This document shows, one piece after another, positions 1 through 9,766 of a stretch of 64,000 bases of DNA. The stretch covers positions 1-64,000 of the forward strand of contig JAETRQ010000005.1 of NCBI GenBank assembly GCA_021770095.1, written 5' to 3'. Positions within the stretch are counted from its first letter, which is position 1, and every line of letters begins with the position of its first letter. A model generated the notes under the pieces. It saw nothing but the letters and a program-made list of their open reading frames with translations. It was not told the origin of the DNA and did not search any database. The position numbers were made by a program, and so were the translations under genes. The stretch is from Eubacteriaceae bacterium. Lineage in GTDB: Bacteria > Bacillota > Clostridia > Oscillospirales > Acutalibacteraceae.

Positions 1-37
1 GGCTGCTTGAAAAAGTAATGCGATGTCAAACTTCAGT

Positions 38-110
38 GCCGACTTTCAGTCGGCGAGCCAGTAGGCGGCCCTTTTAGGGCCTGTGCAAACCACCAGTTCA
101 ACTGGTGGTT
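38..110. repeat. Cluster of three consecutive perfect hairpins
   Basis: gccgac-tttca-gtcggc (38-54), ggccct-ttt-agggcc (67-81), aaccaccagtt-c-aactggtggtt (88-110), directly downstream of the minus-strand trmL stop. Confidence 0.75.
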
Positions 111-114
111 ATGA

Positions 115-633
115 TTACCAGTCAAACTTTGTCAGTTTGCCTTTTTGTGATAATTGCGGATAACCCCATTGCCGCAATACTTCATATGTACCTACGCATA
201 CAGCGTTGGAAAGATTAAGACTTCTTATTATTCCGCGCATTGGCAGACGCACACAAGTGTCGTGATTTTCTTTAAGCAGTTCTTCAGGCAAGCCTTTTGT
301 TTCTTTACCAAAAACGAGGAACGCATTGTTTTCATATTTCATATCACTGTGCGCGATTTCTCCCTTTGTGGTGAAATAATAAAACTTTCCGCTGCAATTT
401 TTTTCAAAAAATTCTTCTGTGCTGTTATAGTAGGTGATGTCAAGTTTATCCCAATAATCAAGTCCGGCACGTTTTACCTGTTTGTCTGTGATTTGAAATC
501 CCATTGGTCCGACAAGGTGCAGCCTTGCACCTACTGCCGCACAGGTCCGTGCAATATTTCCGGTATTTTGAGGGATTTCGGGTTCAATAAGAACTATATT
601 AAGCGAGTATTCCATTGATATAAACCCTTTCAA
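115..633 (-). CDS. trmL: tRNA (cytidine(34)-2'-O)-methyltransferase (SpoU/TrmH family)
   Basis: NIVLIEPEIPQNTGNIARTCAAVGARLHLVGPMGF... FGKETKGLPEELL ... RGIIRSLNLSNAVCVGTYE. Confidence 0.92.
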   Translation of the reverse strand: MKGFISMEYSLNIVLIEPEIPQNTGNIARTCAAVGARLHLVGPMGFQITDKQVKRAGLDYWDKLDITYYNSTEEFFEKNCSGKFYYFTTKGEIAHSDMKYENNAFLVFGKETKGLPEELLKENHDTCVRLPMRGIIRSLNLSNAVCVGTYEVLRQWGYPQLSQKGKLTKFDW

Positions 634-1723
634 TATCTAATTCTTTATTCAAAAAAATAAAATCAGCACATTTGCCTGTTTGGATGGAACCGATATTCTT
701 ATCTTCACCTATTGCTTTTGCAGGATTGATTGTGCAGGATTTAAGTGCGGTTTTAAAATCAATGCCGAAATCAATCAGATTTTTGAACTCTTCATATATA
801 TTTGTGATGGAGGCGGCAATTGTTCCGTTTTCAAGTACAGCATATTTTATGTTTGGTTTTACATATGTCTTTTGTCCGCCAAGCTCAAATTCGCCTTCAC
901 CCAGACCGGCAGCACGCATAGAGTCACTGATTACAACTGCTCTGTTTTCACCAAGGATGTCAAACGTATTTCTTACTACGGCAGGGCAGATGTGACCTCC
1001 GTCACAAATCAGTTCACACATTACTCTTTCATCATCAAGTGCAGTACCGACTATACCTGCCTCTCTGTGGGTCATGGGTGTCATGGCATTATATAGATGT
1101 GTTATGTGTTTCACTCCGCTGTTGATTGCCTGTTTGCATTCCTCTGCGTTTGCGGCTGAATGACCGATTGATACTGTGCAGTATTCGGATGCATTTTTTA
1201 TGAATGCATCACTGTCAGTAACCTCCGGGGCAATTGTAATCAATTTCATCAGTCCACTGCTGGCGTTGTATAATTTTTCAAAATCATTTTTGTTTGCAAT
1301 TGCGATATAATCCCCGTTTTGTGCACCTTTTTTAGCACTTGCAATGAACGGACCTTCAAAATTTATTCCGATAATTTTTGAACCGGAATTTTGTTCTTGT
1401 TTGTAATCAACAATGGTCTTTGCAATTTTTTCTAATTTCTCAATCGGAAGCGTCATTGCGGTTGGGCAGAAAGATGTAACACCGTTTTTTGCAAGCTGCT
1501 TTGCCATTTTGTCGAGGCTGGTTTTGTCGGCATCACTGCAGTCTCCGCCGCCGCAGCCGTGAATATGTATGTCAACAAACCCCGGAATCATGATTCGCTC
1601 AGACATATCTATTCCGTCTTCTTCAAATATTCCGATTTGTGTTATTTTACCGTTTTCAACTTTAATATCGCCGAATTCTTTTTCAAATAATTCGTTGTAA
1701 AAAGTGCAGTTCTTGAAAATCAT
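599..1723 (-). CDS. nagA: N-acetylglucosamine-6-phosphate deacetylase
   Basis: MIPGFVDIHIHGCGGGDCSDA, GINFEGPFIASAKKGAQ, SIGHSAANAEECKQAINSGVKHITHLYNAMTPMTHREAGIVG. Confidence 0.93.
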   Translation of the reverse strand: MIFKNCTFYNELFEKEFGDIKVENGKITQIGIFEEDGIDMSERIMIPGFVDIHIHGCGGGDCSDADKTSLDKMAKQLAKNGVTSFCPTAMTLPIEKLEKIAKTIVDYKQEQNSGSKIIGINFEGPFIASAKKGAQNGDYIAIANKNDFEKLYNASSGLMKLITIAPEVTDSDAFIKNASEYCTVSIGHSAANAEECKQAINSGVKHITHLYNAMTPMTHREAGIVGTALDDERVMCELICDGGHICPAVVRNTFDILGENRAVVISDSMRAAGLGEGEFELGGQKTYVKPNIKYAVLENGTIAASITNIYEEFKNLIDFGIDFKTALKSCTINPAKAIGEDKNIGSIQTGKCADFIFLNKELDIERVYINGILA

Positions 1724-2691
1724 AGTTCATTTTCCTTTGCTATTTTATATGCAAGTTCTTCTAATTGTTCGTATTTTTCAAATGTGCCTATTTCACGTCT
1801 GAAAGCCGCACCACCGTGCAGTCCTTTTGTATAATATGCAGCATGGTGACGTGCTTCCCGCATTGCAGTATATTCGCCCTTGTATTCGATGATTTTTCTG
1901 ATATGTTTTAGCATAACAACCATCTTTTCATTTATGCTTACTTCCGGCAGAACCCGACATTCGTTAAAATAAGCATTGAGTCTGCTGAAAATCCATGGAT
2001 TACCCAATGCGCCTCTGCCAATCATGATTGCGTCACAGTTTGTTTTTTCGTACATTATTGCTGCACTTTGCTCATCTTTTATGTCTCCATTTGCAATTAC
2101 AGGGATGGATACTGCTTTTTTTACTTTGGCAATGATGTCATAATCAACAGTGCCGGAATACATCTGCATTCTGGTCCGCCCGTGTACAGTGACTGCGGCA
2201 GCGCCGTTTTTTTCAGCAATTTGTGCAATTTCAACTGCATTGATATTTTCATCGTCCCATCCTTTTCGGATTTTTACAGTTACGGGAATACTGACTGAAT
2301 TTGCTACTTCTCGTATGATTGCACCTGCAAGTACAGGACTTTTCATCAGACTTGCACCACCGCCGTTTGATGCGATTTTTGGTGCAGGACATCCCATATT
2401 GATGTCTATGATATTGGGTTTGAATTCAAGACATTTTTGTGCCGCCAAAGCCATAATTTCAGGATTATCACCAAAAATTTGTGCAGCAGCAGGATCTTCA
2501 ATTTTGCCGAGCGTAAGCAACTGAGAACTCTTTTTATCTCCTATTGTGAGCCCTTTGGATGAGACCATTTCAGTTACAACATATCCTGCTCCATAGTTAA
2601 TACACAGTTCTCTGAATGCTCTGTCAGCAATCCCTGCCATGGGTGCAAGGCATATTCCGTTTTTGATTTCAACTTCTTTTATCTTCATCAT
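1720..2691 (-). CDS. dusB: tRNA-dihydrouridine synthase
   Basis: LAPMAGIADRAFRELC, DINMGCPAPKIASNGGGASLMK, VTVHGRTRMQMYSG, IANGDI. Confidence 0.93.
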   Translation of the reverse strand: MMKIKEVEIKNGICLAPMAGIADRAFRELCINYGAGYVVTEMVSSKGLTIGDKKSSQLLTLGKIEDPAAAQIFGDNPEIMALAAQKCLEFKPNIIDINMGCPAPKIASNGGGASLMKSPVLAGAIIREVANSVSIPVTVKIRKGWDDENINAVEIAQIAEKNGAAAVTVHGRTRMQMYSGTVDYDIIAKVKKAVSIPVIANGDIKDEQSAAIMYEKTNCDAIMIGRGALGNPWIFSRLNAYFNECRVLPEVSINEKMVVMLKHIRKIIEYKGEYTAMREARHHAAYYTKGLHGGAAFRREIGTFEKYEQLEELAYKIAKENEL

Positions 2692-3449
2692 TATATCCTT
2701 ACAGGGATACCGTTATTGTTAAGGTATTTTTTTAGTTCAGGGACAGGAAGTTCATTAAAATGGAACAGACTTGCTGCCAGTACGGCATCTGCTTTTCCTG
2801 TTGTGAATGCATCATAAAAATGTTCGGCTTTTCCCGCACCGCCTGATGCGATAACAGGGATACCGACATTTTCGCTTATTGTTCTTGTAAGTTCAATGTC
2901 ATATCCTGTTTTTTGTCCGTCCTGATCCATAGAGGTTATCAGTATTTCACCTGCACCGCGCTGTTCGGCTTCAACTGCCCATTTTACGGCATCAATGCCT
3001 GTTGGTATTCTTCCTCCGTTGAGATATACTTCCCAGCTTCCCTTGCTGTCCCTTTTTGCATCAATGGCACAAACAACGCATTGTGCGCCAAATTTGTATG
3101 ATGCTTCGTTGATTAATTCGGGATTTCTTACTGCTGCCGAGTTGACTGAAATTTTATCTGCTCCTGCTCTGAGCAGTTCTTTGAAATCGTCAACGGATTT
3201 TATACCTCCGCCGACTGTGAAAGGGATAAATACAGTTTCGGCAACTCGTCTTACAATATCTATCATTGTGCTTCTGCCCTCGTGTGTGGCAGTAATATCA
3301 AGCAGCACAAGTTCGTCAGCACCCTGTCTGTCGTATGCTGCCGCACATTCGACAGGATCACCTGCGTCTATCAAATCAACAAAGGATACCCCTTTTACTA
3401 CTCTGCCGTTTTTGACATCAAGGCAGGGAATAATTCTTTTTGCGTACAT
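2691..3449 (-). CDS. hisF: Imidazole glycerol phosphate synthase subunit HisF
   Basis: [40 protein letters not shown]-barrel phosphate-binding motifs. Confidence 0.96.
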   Translation of the reverse strand: MYAKRIIPCLDVKNGRVVKGVSFVDLIDAGDPVECAAAYDRQGADELVLLDITATHEGRSTMIDIVRRVAETVFIPFTVGGGIKSVDDFKELLRAGADKISVNSAAVRNPELINEASYKFGAQCVVCAIDAKRDSKGSWEVYLNGGRIPTGIDAVKWAVEAEQRGAGEILITSMDQDGQKTGYDIELTRTISENVGIPVIASGGAGKAEHFYDAFTTGKADAVLAASLFHFNELPVPELKKYLNNNGIPVRI

Positions 3450-3451
3450 TT

Positions 3452-4075
3452 TTATCCCTCCGATTTCAAGAAGTTTTCAAGTAGTTTAAGACCGATTTTA
3501 CTGCTCTTTTCAGGATGGAATTGTGTTGCGCAAAGATTTCCTTTCTGCACAGCACATTCAATTGTAACTCCGTATTCGGCAGTTGCTGCAATAACATCCT
3601 CATCTGCTCCGTCAAGATAATAAGAATGAACAAAGTAAAAATAACTGTTATCTTCAATATTGCTGAATATTCCGTTGTTTTGTTTTAATGATACAGAATT
3701 CCAACCCATATGCGGAACTTTGAGACCGGTATCTTTTGGTATAGTGATTATTTTTCCGTTCAGAATACCCAATCCTTTAACATTAGGACTTTCATCACTG
3801 CTTTCAAATAATAATTGCAGACCAAGGCATATTCCAAGGAACGGTTTGCCGCTGAGTGCCGCTTTTTTTACGGTTTCAACCAGTCCGCGCTCCTGCATGG
3901 AATGCATTGCATCACCAAATGAACCTACACCCGGAAGGATAACGTGGCTGGCTGTCAGTATTTTTTCTTTGTCCTGTGTTATTTCGCTTTCAGCACCAAG
4001 GTAATCCAGAGCCTTTTTCACACTGCTGAGGTTACCCGCACCATAGTCAATAATTGCTACCATATCTATCTCCAT
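3452..4075 (-). CDS. hisH: Imidazole glycerol phosphate synthase subunit HisH
   Basis: [47 protein letters not shown]. Confidence 0.95.
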   Translation of the reverse strand: MEIDMVAIIDYGAGNLSSVKKALDYLGAESEITQDKEKILTASHVILPGVGSFGDAMHSMQERGLVETVKKAALSGKPFLGICLGLQLLFESSDESPNVKGLGILNGKIITIPKDTGLKVPHMGWNSVSLKQNNGIFSNIEDNSYFYFVHSYYLDGADEDVIAATAEYGVTIECAVQKGNLCATQFHPEKSSKIGLKLLENFLKSEG

Positions 4076-4137
4076 AATTTATAATATCTGTATTCTATCA
4101 CAAATGAAAATGACTTGCAATATAACGGATTGCCGGA

Positions 4138-4166
4138 TTGACAAAAAAGATTGTTGGTGTTAAAAT
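4138..4166 (+). promoter_or_regulatory. Sigma-A-type promoter of the interrupted tRNA-Ser gene
   Basis: TTGACA (4138-4143) - 17 nt - TAAAAT (4161-4166), 24 nt upstream of the tRNA 5' half. Confidence 0.7.
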
Positions 4167-4190
4167 CTTAGACAGGTCAAATATTAATAT

Positions 4191-4231
4191 GGAGTGGTAC
4201 CGAAGAGGTCATAACGGCATGGACTCGAAAT
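4191..4231 (+). pseudogene. 5' half of host tRNA-Ser(CGA), cut in the anticodon loop (left attachment site)
   Basis: GGAGTGG TA CCG aagaggtcataa CGG C ATGGA CTCGAAA T; its acceptor and anticodon stems pair perfectly with the 3' half at 31052-31109. Confidence 0.9.
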
Positions 4232-4315
4232 TTTTTGAAGAGTTGGCTGTTTGCTCCGCTTAAAAAGCCCGTAAAATCAGGAGTTTTCTTCGGTTCGAAA
4301 ATTGAATATTTTGTT

Positions 4316-4337
4316 GTTCTTTCCGTCAGTTCTTTCC
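4316..4337 (+). repeat. Two tandem GTTCTTTCC sites, candidate integrase arm-type sites (left)
   Basis: GTTCTTTCC at 4316-4324 and 4329-4337; further copies at 4535-4543 (inverted), 4556-4564 (inverted), 4609-4617 and 5894-5902. Confidence 0.7.
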
Positions 4338-4372
4338 AAAAGTTTTTGGAAATAATGCGGAATTACATACAC

Positions 4373-4461
4373 GGAGAGTTGTCCGAGTGGTCGAAGGTGC
4401 AGCACTCGAAATGCTGTGTTCCCAAAAGGAACCTAGGGTTCGAATCCCTAACTCTCCGCCA
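4373..4461 (+). tRNA. tRNA-Ser(CGA), intact, element-borne
   Basis: GGAGAGT/ACTCTCC acceptor, CAGCA-CTCGAAA-TGCTG anticodon arm, ttcccaaaaggaa long variable arm, TAGGGTTCGAATCCCTA T-arm, encoded CCA. Confidence 0.95.
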
Positions 4462-4501
4462 AAAAGTCCAGTAAACAAGCGGTTTTCTGGACTTTTCTTT
4501 T
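4462..4501 (+). terminator. Intrinsic terminator downstream of the element tRNA-Ser
   Basis: aaaagtccag...ctggacttttctttttt hairpin followed by T-run. Confidence 0.75.
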
Positions 4502-4605
4502 TTGCCCTTTTGCTCAAAATCGGCTCAAAACTATGGAAAGAACAGCCTGTTTTTTGGAAAGAACAAGGCGATTTCGGGCATTTTGGCGTATTCGAACCGT
4601 AAAAA

Positions 4606-5820
4606 TCAGTTCTTTCCGCCATCGTTTGAAATTTCGGTCCATTTGCTACTAAAATTCACCGATTCGGGAAGTGCCATTCCGCTGACCATTGCCTTTGCCG
4701 AGGACAGCTTTGAAGTGTAGTCAAGGTGAGCATATATGTTAGCGGTGGTAGAAAAATCGCTGTGTCCAAGCCACTCCTGAATTTGTTTCAGCGGTACGCC
4801 GTTCGCAAGAAGCAGACTTGCGCAACTGTGTCTTAAATCGTGAAAACGCATTCTTTTACAGCCGTGCTTTTGGATATACTGTGGGAAATAGCTTGTCAAG
4901 TATTCCGGTCGCATTAAATCTCCCAGCTCGTCTACAAAGACATAACCGTCATATTCGTAGTTATAGCAGTTTCCGCAGACCTTCTTGTTGACCTCTTGCG
5001 CCGCTTTTACTTCTTTGAAGTACTCCGCAAAGCTGCCGACAAGCGGAAGCGTACGCATACTGGACTTTGTTTTGGCAGAGTCCTGTGCGTACATTTTTGT
5101 TTTTCCGTCCACTTGCAGCGATGTGACCGTGTGCCTTATAGTGATTGTGCCACGCTCAAAGTCTATTGCATCCCATTTCAGTCCGCAGACCTCGCCACGA
5201 CGCAAGCCGTAGAAAGCGGCGACTAAAACAGGAAGTTCCAGCTTTGTCCCTTTGACTACTTCAAATAAATGCTGCAGTTCTTCCGCATCAAGGAATACAG
5301 GCTGATAATCATTCTTTTTCGGGCGATCCACTTTCATTGCCACATTCTGCGTAACGAGGTCGGTTTTCATTGCGTATTTCAGCGCCTGATGAATAACGGC
5401 GTGATAGTGAATAACCGAGTTTGGTTTGACCGTTTTCAGCTTTTCGGAATAGAATTGCTGAATGTGTCTCGCCTCCAATCCCTGAAGCGTTAATGCCTTC
5501 TTACGAAAATACGGCTCAATCACCGATTTTACCATTTGCTCGTAAGAGCTGAATGTGGTTGCCTTAACACGCACCTTGACGATTTCCAGCCATTCAAGCA
5601 GATAGTCTGCAAACGGCATATCAGAAGCAAGCTCGCCGACTTCCTGCGGCGGTATAAATTCACTTCTGATTCGCACAAGCTCAGCTTCGGCTTTTCGTTT
5701 GTTGCCCTTTTCGGGCAGTCCAGTGGAAAAGTATTTCACACGGCGTTTTCCGTTGTTGTTATAGTAGCTCAGCACTACATAATAAAAACCTTTTTTAACT
5801 TGTAGGTGTCCTGATACCAT
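4606..5820 (-). CDS. int: Tyrosine recombinase/site-specific integrase
   Basis: AAFYGLRRGEVCGLKWDAIDF ... MRFHDLRHSCASLLLANGVPLKQIQEWLGHSDFSTTANIYAHLDY catalytic motifs. Confidence 0.96.
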   Translation of the reverse strand: MVSGHLQVKKGFYYVVLSYYNNNGKRRVKYFSTGLPEKGNKRKAEAELVRIRSEFIPPQEVGELASDMPFADYLLEWLEIVKVRVKATTFSSYEQMVKSVIEPYFRKKALTLQGLEARHIQQFYSEKLKTVKPNSVIHYHAVIHQALKYAMKTDLVTQNVAMKVDRPKKNDYQPVFLDAEELQHLFEVVKGTKLELPVLVAAFYGLRRGEVCGLKWDAIDFERGTITIRHTVTSLQVDGKTKMYAQDSAKTKSSMRTLPLVGSFAEYFKEVKAAQEVNKKVCGNCYNYEYDGYVFVDELGDLMRPEYLTSYFPQYIQKHGCKRMRFHDLRHSCASLLLANGVPLKQIQEWLGHSDFSTTANIYAHLDYTSKLSSAKAMVSGMALPESVNFSSKWTEISNDGGKN

Positions 5821-5940
5821 TATTTTTAACTCCTTTCATTGTACATCACAGGAAAGACCTACACCGACAAGCCTATTATAGCTTGCCGGCATAGTTCTTT
5901 CCATTCTGCAAAAGTCACTCGCTGTACACTTTGGTTCGAA

Positions 5941-6858
5941 TTAACGGGCGTCTCTGTTGCGTTCTCGCTGGCGTTTCAAAAGCTCCAATCCTTTAAGAAT
6001 ATCTCGTTTGATTTGCTTATCGCTGTAATTTTGCGGAAAGTATTTGCGAAGCTCATCACGCGGCAGTTTGATTTGTTCTTTTTGATTTGGTTTTTCTTCC
6101 GACAAAATAGCGTAAATAGCGTCGGCGGTAAGCAAGCCGTCCTGTGACATTTTCTTCAGCCTGATACTCTGTGCGTGTGACGGTGTGCAGTCGTTCATAT
6201 TGATTGCGTCAAGCAAAGTGAGCTGTTCGTCACGGTCAAGGTAGGAGATTTCAACCGCAGGGTTGAAAGCGATTTTTTTGTCATCTACCATTGAAAGCAG
6301 TTCGGGAATTAAGTAAGTTAAGCGGATATATCTTCGCACTTGGTCTTTGCTTTCACCGGCTTCTTCGGCAACCTTTTCTACACTAAGCAACTTCTCTGCA
6401 ACTTGCACAGAAGTTTTACCTTGGTGCTTTATGGCCTCCAGCTTCATCTTATACGCAAAGGCTTTTTCGCTTGGCAGTATCGTTTCTCTTTGCAAATTTG
6501 CGTCCACCATTGCAATCACAGCCTCATCGTCTGACATTTCGCGGACGATTACAGGCATTGTTTCAATCCCCAGCACCTGACACGCCGCAAGCCTTCTGTG
6601 CCCTGAAATAAGCTCATAGCCGCCGTCGGGCAGAGGTCTGGCAAGCGCCGGAGTTATCGTGCCGACCTTGCGTATACTCTCAATCATTCGCTCCATTTCT
6701 TCGTTATTCAATATCTTAAACGGATGATTCTTAAAAGGGTGAAGTTCGCCAAGAGGTATGTTCTTTATACGCTCAAGCTTTGCATCGTCACGCTCCGCCT
6801 GCGTTGTAAATAGATCGTCCAGCGTCGGTAAAGTAAAATCTGATTTTCGTTTTGTCAT
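5941..6858 (-). CDS. ParB/RepB/Spo0J family partition protein
   Basis: IPLGELHPFKNHPFKI... GYELISGHRRLAACQVLG... ANLQRETILPSEKAFAYKMKLEA. Confidence 0.92.
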   Translation of the reverse strand: MTKRKSDFTLPTLDDLFTTQAERDDAKLERIKNIPLGELHPFKNHPFKILNNEEMERMIESIRKVGTITPALARPLPDGGYELISGHRRLAACQVLGIETMPVIVREMSDDEAVIAMVDANLQRETILPSEKAFAYKMKLEAIKHQGKTSVQVAEKLLSVEKVAEEAGESKDQVRRYIRLTYLIPELLSMVDDKKIAFNPAVEISYLDRDEQLTLLDAINMNDCTPSHAQSIRLKKMSQDGLLTADAIYAILSEEKPNQKEQIKLPRDELRKYFPQNYSDKQIKRDILKGLELLKRQRERNRDAR

Positions 6859-8240
6859 CGTTCGTATCCTCTCTTTCTTGATTTATTAAGTCCGAAATAT
6901 CGGCTTCGCATATTCTCCTCAATGAGAATATTTTCTTTGACTTTGGGGTTATCCTCAATAATCCTTGCCGCTGTTTTCTTGTCCTTTCGAAGCTGAGCAA
7001 GAGCCTTTGTGCAGTCATCTCGCTTGGCTACAAGCTTTGCTTTTTCGTCGGGATCGTGGCAAGAATCAATATCTCGGTAGAGCATTTTGCGGTAATCCGA
7101 TATGAGTTTCATTTCCGAATCAGCGTTTTTTATAAATGCTTCCACAGAAGAAATATCGGTCAGGTGATTGCCGCAAATGAGCTGTACCTGTGCAGTGTGG
7201 CGGTCAAGCCAACGGCAGGCTTCACGCATTTCGGGCGATAGCGGCTTGTGTTTTTTGTTTTTAGGCAGCACGCCCAGCAGATATAAATATCTGAAATACA
7301 ACGCTTTAAGACCAGTGATTTTTTTGGCGGTTTTTAAATTGCCTTTAACTGAATAAGCCTTTTGAATTGTTACACCGAGGCTCTTTTTTTCGGTAAACTC
7401 ATAGTATAAGCGGTAAGCTTCCTGAGAGTTGTTTCGCAAAGTATCTCTCATTCGGTCATAGATTGCATCTCGGTCATAGGCTTCTCCCAAGCGGTACAAA
7501 CGAGTTGCTTTCTTGCTGTTGACAGAGCGAATGGTGGCGTACTTATGATATGGATTAAGGTCGATTACATATCCGAGCTGTTTCATAACATAGGTGAAAG
7601 CTTTGGGATTTGTACTCATCGTAAGCGCTTTATCTATCGCCTCACGCATTAAATTGTATGGGGTAGGTTCGCCGTTCTCTTCTGCAAAGTACAGCTTGCG
7701 TGGCGTCTTTCCTGTGGGATTTTTAATGACCGTCAAACCGTTTTCTTTGCAAAGCTCATCGGAAATACTGCGCAGTTTCCAGTATGCTCCCTCGTTGCAG
7801 TTAAACTTCTTACCGTTCCACATATTCACCGAATTGATGACCAAATGATTGTGATATGTGCCGGTGTTAAAGTGCGTAGCGACCAGCACTTGATACTGGT
7901 CGCCCCACATTCTTTTGGCAAGCTCAACGCCCAGCTTGTGTGCAAGTTGCGGTGTAACTTCGCCTGTCTTAAAGCTCTGATATGCGTGATAAGCCACATT
8001 ACCGACCGTCTTATCAAAGTGTTCTTGTACCGCATTCATCTCGACAAAAGCTGTTTCTGCTGTGCAGTTTACGCCTGTCACGTACATTGCTTTTTCTTCA
8101 GCGATTACGGTTTTTCGCTCGTCGCTTGCGTAGTGAAGTGCCTTGCAAATATCGCTGTAGATCGTCTTGTCCGGGTTTGCCGCATAGCTCAAAACACGGT
8201 TGACGCTGTCTGTTACAGCCCATATTTTTGTTACTGCCAC
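6855..8240 (-). CDS. Relaxase/mobilization nuclease domain protein (MobP-type)
   Basis: VAYHAYQSFKTGEVTPQLAHKLGVELAKRMWGDQYQVLVATHFNTGTYHNHLVINSVN relaxase His motif. Confidence 0.92.
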   Translation of the reverse strand: MAVTKIWAVTDSVNRVLSYAANPDKTIYSDICKALHYASDERKTVIAEEKAMYVTGVNCTAETAFVEMNAVQEHFDKTVGNVAYHAYQSFKTGEVTPQLAHKLGVELAKRMWGDQYQVLVATHFNTGTYHNHLVINSVNMWNGKKFNCNEGAYWKLRSISDELCKENGLTVIKNPTGKTPRKLYFAEENGEPTPYNLMREAIDKALTMSTNPKAFTYVMKQLGYVIDLNPYHKYATIRSVNSKKATRLYRLGEAYDRDAIYDRMRDTLRNNSQEAYRLYYEFTEKKSLGVTIQKAYSVKGNLKTAKKITGLKALYFRYLYLLGVLPKNKKHKPLSPEMREACRWLDRHTAQVQLICGNHLTDISSVEAFIKNADSEMKLISDYRKMLYRDIDSCHDPDEKAKLVAKRDDCTKALAQLRKDKKTAARIIEDNPKVKENILIEENMRSRYFGLNKSRKRGYER

Positions 8241-8545
8241 GACGAATCACTTGCACTTTCCGGCTCACCGATTGAGTGATAAGCTTTCAAAAATTTGCTC
8301 ACAACATCGTTGAAACTTGCATTTACATTGACTTCTGAAAGCGACTTCCAATTGTCACGAAGCGAGGTCAAACCTCGGTAAGCTTCGTAAAATTCCTGTG
8401 GCAAGGTTGCCTGAACTTCCTTGCCAAGACCAAGTTTTCTAAGGTAAGCAGAGAGCGAAAGTCCGCATTTTTTAGCGGCAGTTTCCATTTTTCTTTTCTC
8501 TCCCTCAGTCACTCGAATATTGATTGCGGTTGTTCTTTGTCTCAT
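8231..8545 (-). CDS. MobC-like plasmid mobilization relaxosome protein
   Basis: RTTAINIRVTEGEKRKMETAAKKCGLSLSAYLRKLGLG; overlaps the relaxase start. Confidence 0.85.
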   Translation of the reverse strand: MRQRTTAINIRVTEGEKRKMETAAKKCGLSLSAYLRKLGLGKEVQATLPQEFYEAYRGLTSLRDNWKSLSEVNVNASFNDVVSKFLKAYHSIGEPESASDSSWQ

Positions 8546-8584
8546 ATATTTTCATTCCTTTCTCTGTATAATCGGGGTTACAGG

Positions 8585-8615
8585 GGCGGCAAGTCCCTTT
8601 CGGCAATTTGCCGCC
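8585..8615. other. Inverted repeat upstream of the mob genes, candidate oriT region
   Basis: GGCGGCAA (8585-8592) / TTGCCGCC (8608-8615) just upstream of the mobC start. Confidence 0.4.
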
Positions 8616-8740
8616 GGTTTTGTGGGCTTCAAAGGCAACACAAAACCTATGCTCGCTATCCTTATGGATTGGCATTACCTGTATAGCCATATATCCACTT
8701 TCTCAAAAAGTGACGATAGTGACGGCTGTGACGGCTTTTC

Positions 8741-9766
8741 CTATATAGAGAATTTATTGTCATCGCCGTCATTGCCGTCATTCTTTTTTAAGTAAATCAG
8801 TCGGCTCGTGCCGGTGCGTTTTGTTTTATATTCGATGCCTTGCGGCTGAAAAACTTCCGAAGAAAATCGGGCAAGCATTTTGGTCACGACATTCGGTGTA
8901 ACCTCGGTTTCGTTGACCTGCGTTAAAAGCTGCGTTGCCGTGCCTCGCCATTCTTTTACTTCCGATACATAATCAACCAGCCGGAAAATAAACTTCGGAA
9001 TTTCTTCACGGTGAATATCCTCCATATCCTTTCGCTCGACCAACTCCCACAAGTGACTGCGGTTGTCAAACTTCAAGGTCAGCTCCTGATATTCAATATC
9101 TCGACCTGTGGCAAGCAGCGTTCCGGTTTCATTGGCACGGCTGCGCTTCAAAACAAAATTCGTATCTGCCGCACCTGTGATACCTGTGGAGCCTGACACC
9201 TCGTTGAACGGATCGCTGACATCTTTCAGCTTCCTGACGTGATGAACAACCATAACAGCGATGCTGTACTTGTCCGAAATATTTTTCAGTGCCGTTACAT
9301 CGTCGTAGTCGCCTGCGTACATTCCGTTTTTTCCGCCGGTGCTTTTTGAATCTCGCACCTTTTGAAAGGTGTCGATAATGACAAGCTTTGTTTTCGGAAA
9401 GTCGGAAAGATACTGCTCAATTTGCTGTTCTAAGCCGTTGCCGATTTGAAAACTCGTTGTGGCAATTCGAAGTTCGGCCGGTGCTTCGTCTGCGATTTGA
9501 TACAGGCGGCTTTGTATTCGTGCGTAAGTATCCTCCAAGCAGAGATAAAGTACATCGCTCTTGTAGGTTTCAAATTCCCACACGGGTTGTCCTCTCGCCA
9601 CTTGAACGCCGAGCCAAAGCATAAGCCAGCTCTTGCCAATTTTGCTTGAACCTGAAAGCACGCTGAGCCCTTGCGGTATCAAGCCGTCAACCACAAATAA
9701 GGTTTTCCTTATCGGCGTTGACAGCAGTGTGTCCGCATCGATTGTTTTCAGCTTTTCAACTTGCAT
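8741..9766 (-). CDS. AAA/RecA-like ATPase, RepA-helicase type
   Basis: LSVLSGSSKIGKSWLMLWLGVQVARG Walker A; LVIIDTFQKVRD Walker B; IAVMVVHHVRK. Confidence 0.87.
   Translation of the reverse strand: MQVEKLKTIDADTLLSTPIRKTLFVVDGLIPQGLSVLSGSSKIGKSWLMLWLGVQVARGQPVWEFETYKSDVLYLCLEDTYARIQSRLYQIADEAPAELRIATTSFQIGNGLEQQIEQYLSDFPKTKLVIIDTFQKVRDSKSTGGKNGMYAGDYDDVTALKNISDKYSIAVMVVHHVRKLKDVSDPFNEVSGSTGITGAADTNFVLKRSRANETGTLLATGRDIEYQELTLKFDNRSHLWELVERKDMEDIHREEIPKFIFRLVDYVSEVKEWRGTATQLLTQVNETEVTPNVVTKMLARFSSEVFQPQGIEYKTKRTGTSRLIYLKKNDGNDGDDNKFSI

Noticed and set aside
4404-4412. Third copy of ACTCGAAAT inside the element tRNA-Ser as the true left core
   Set aside because: The 5' half at 4191-4231 pairs perfectly with the right-hand 3' half, whereas the 4373 tRNA is self-consistent and mismatches the right half in acceptor and anticodon stems. 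The core at 4223-4231 is favoured.
4235-4622. ORFs across the left attachment site and tRNA-Ser (4235-4474, 4326-4622, 4387-4602)
   Set aside because: They read through a tRNA gene and terminator. Spurious.
8505-8690. 61-aa minus-strand ORF upstream of mobC
   Set aside because: Overlaps mobC and the candidate oriT, and no recognised motif. Not enough evidence to call it coding.
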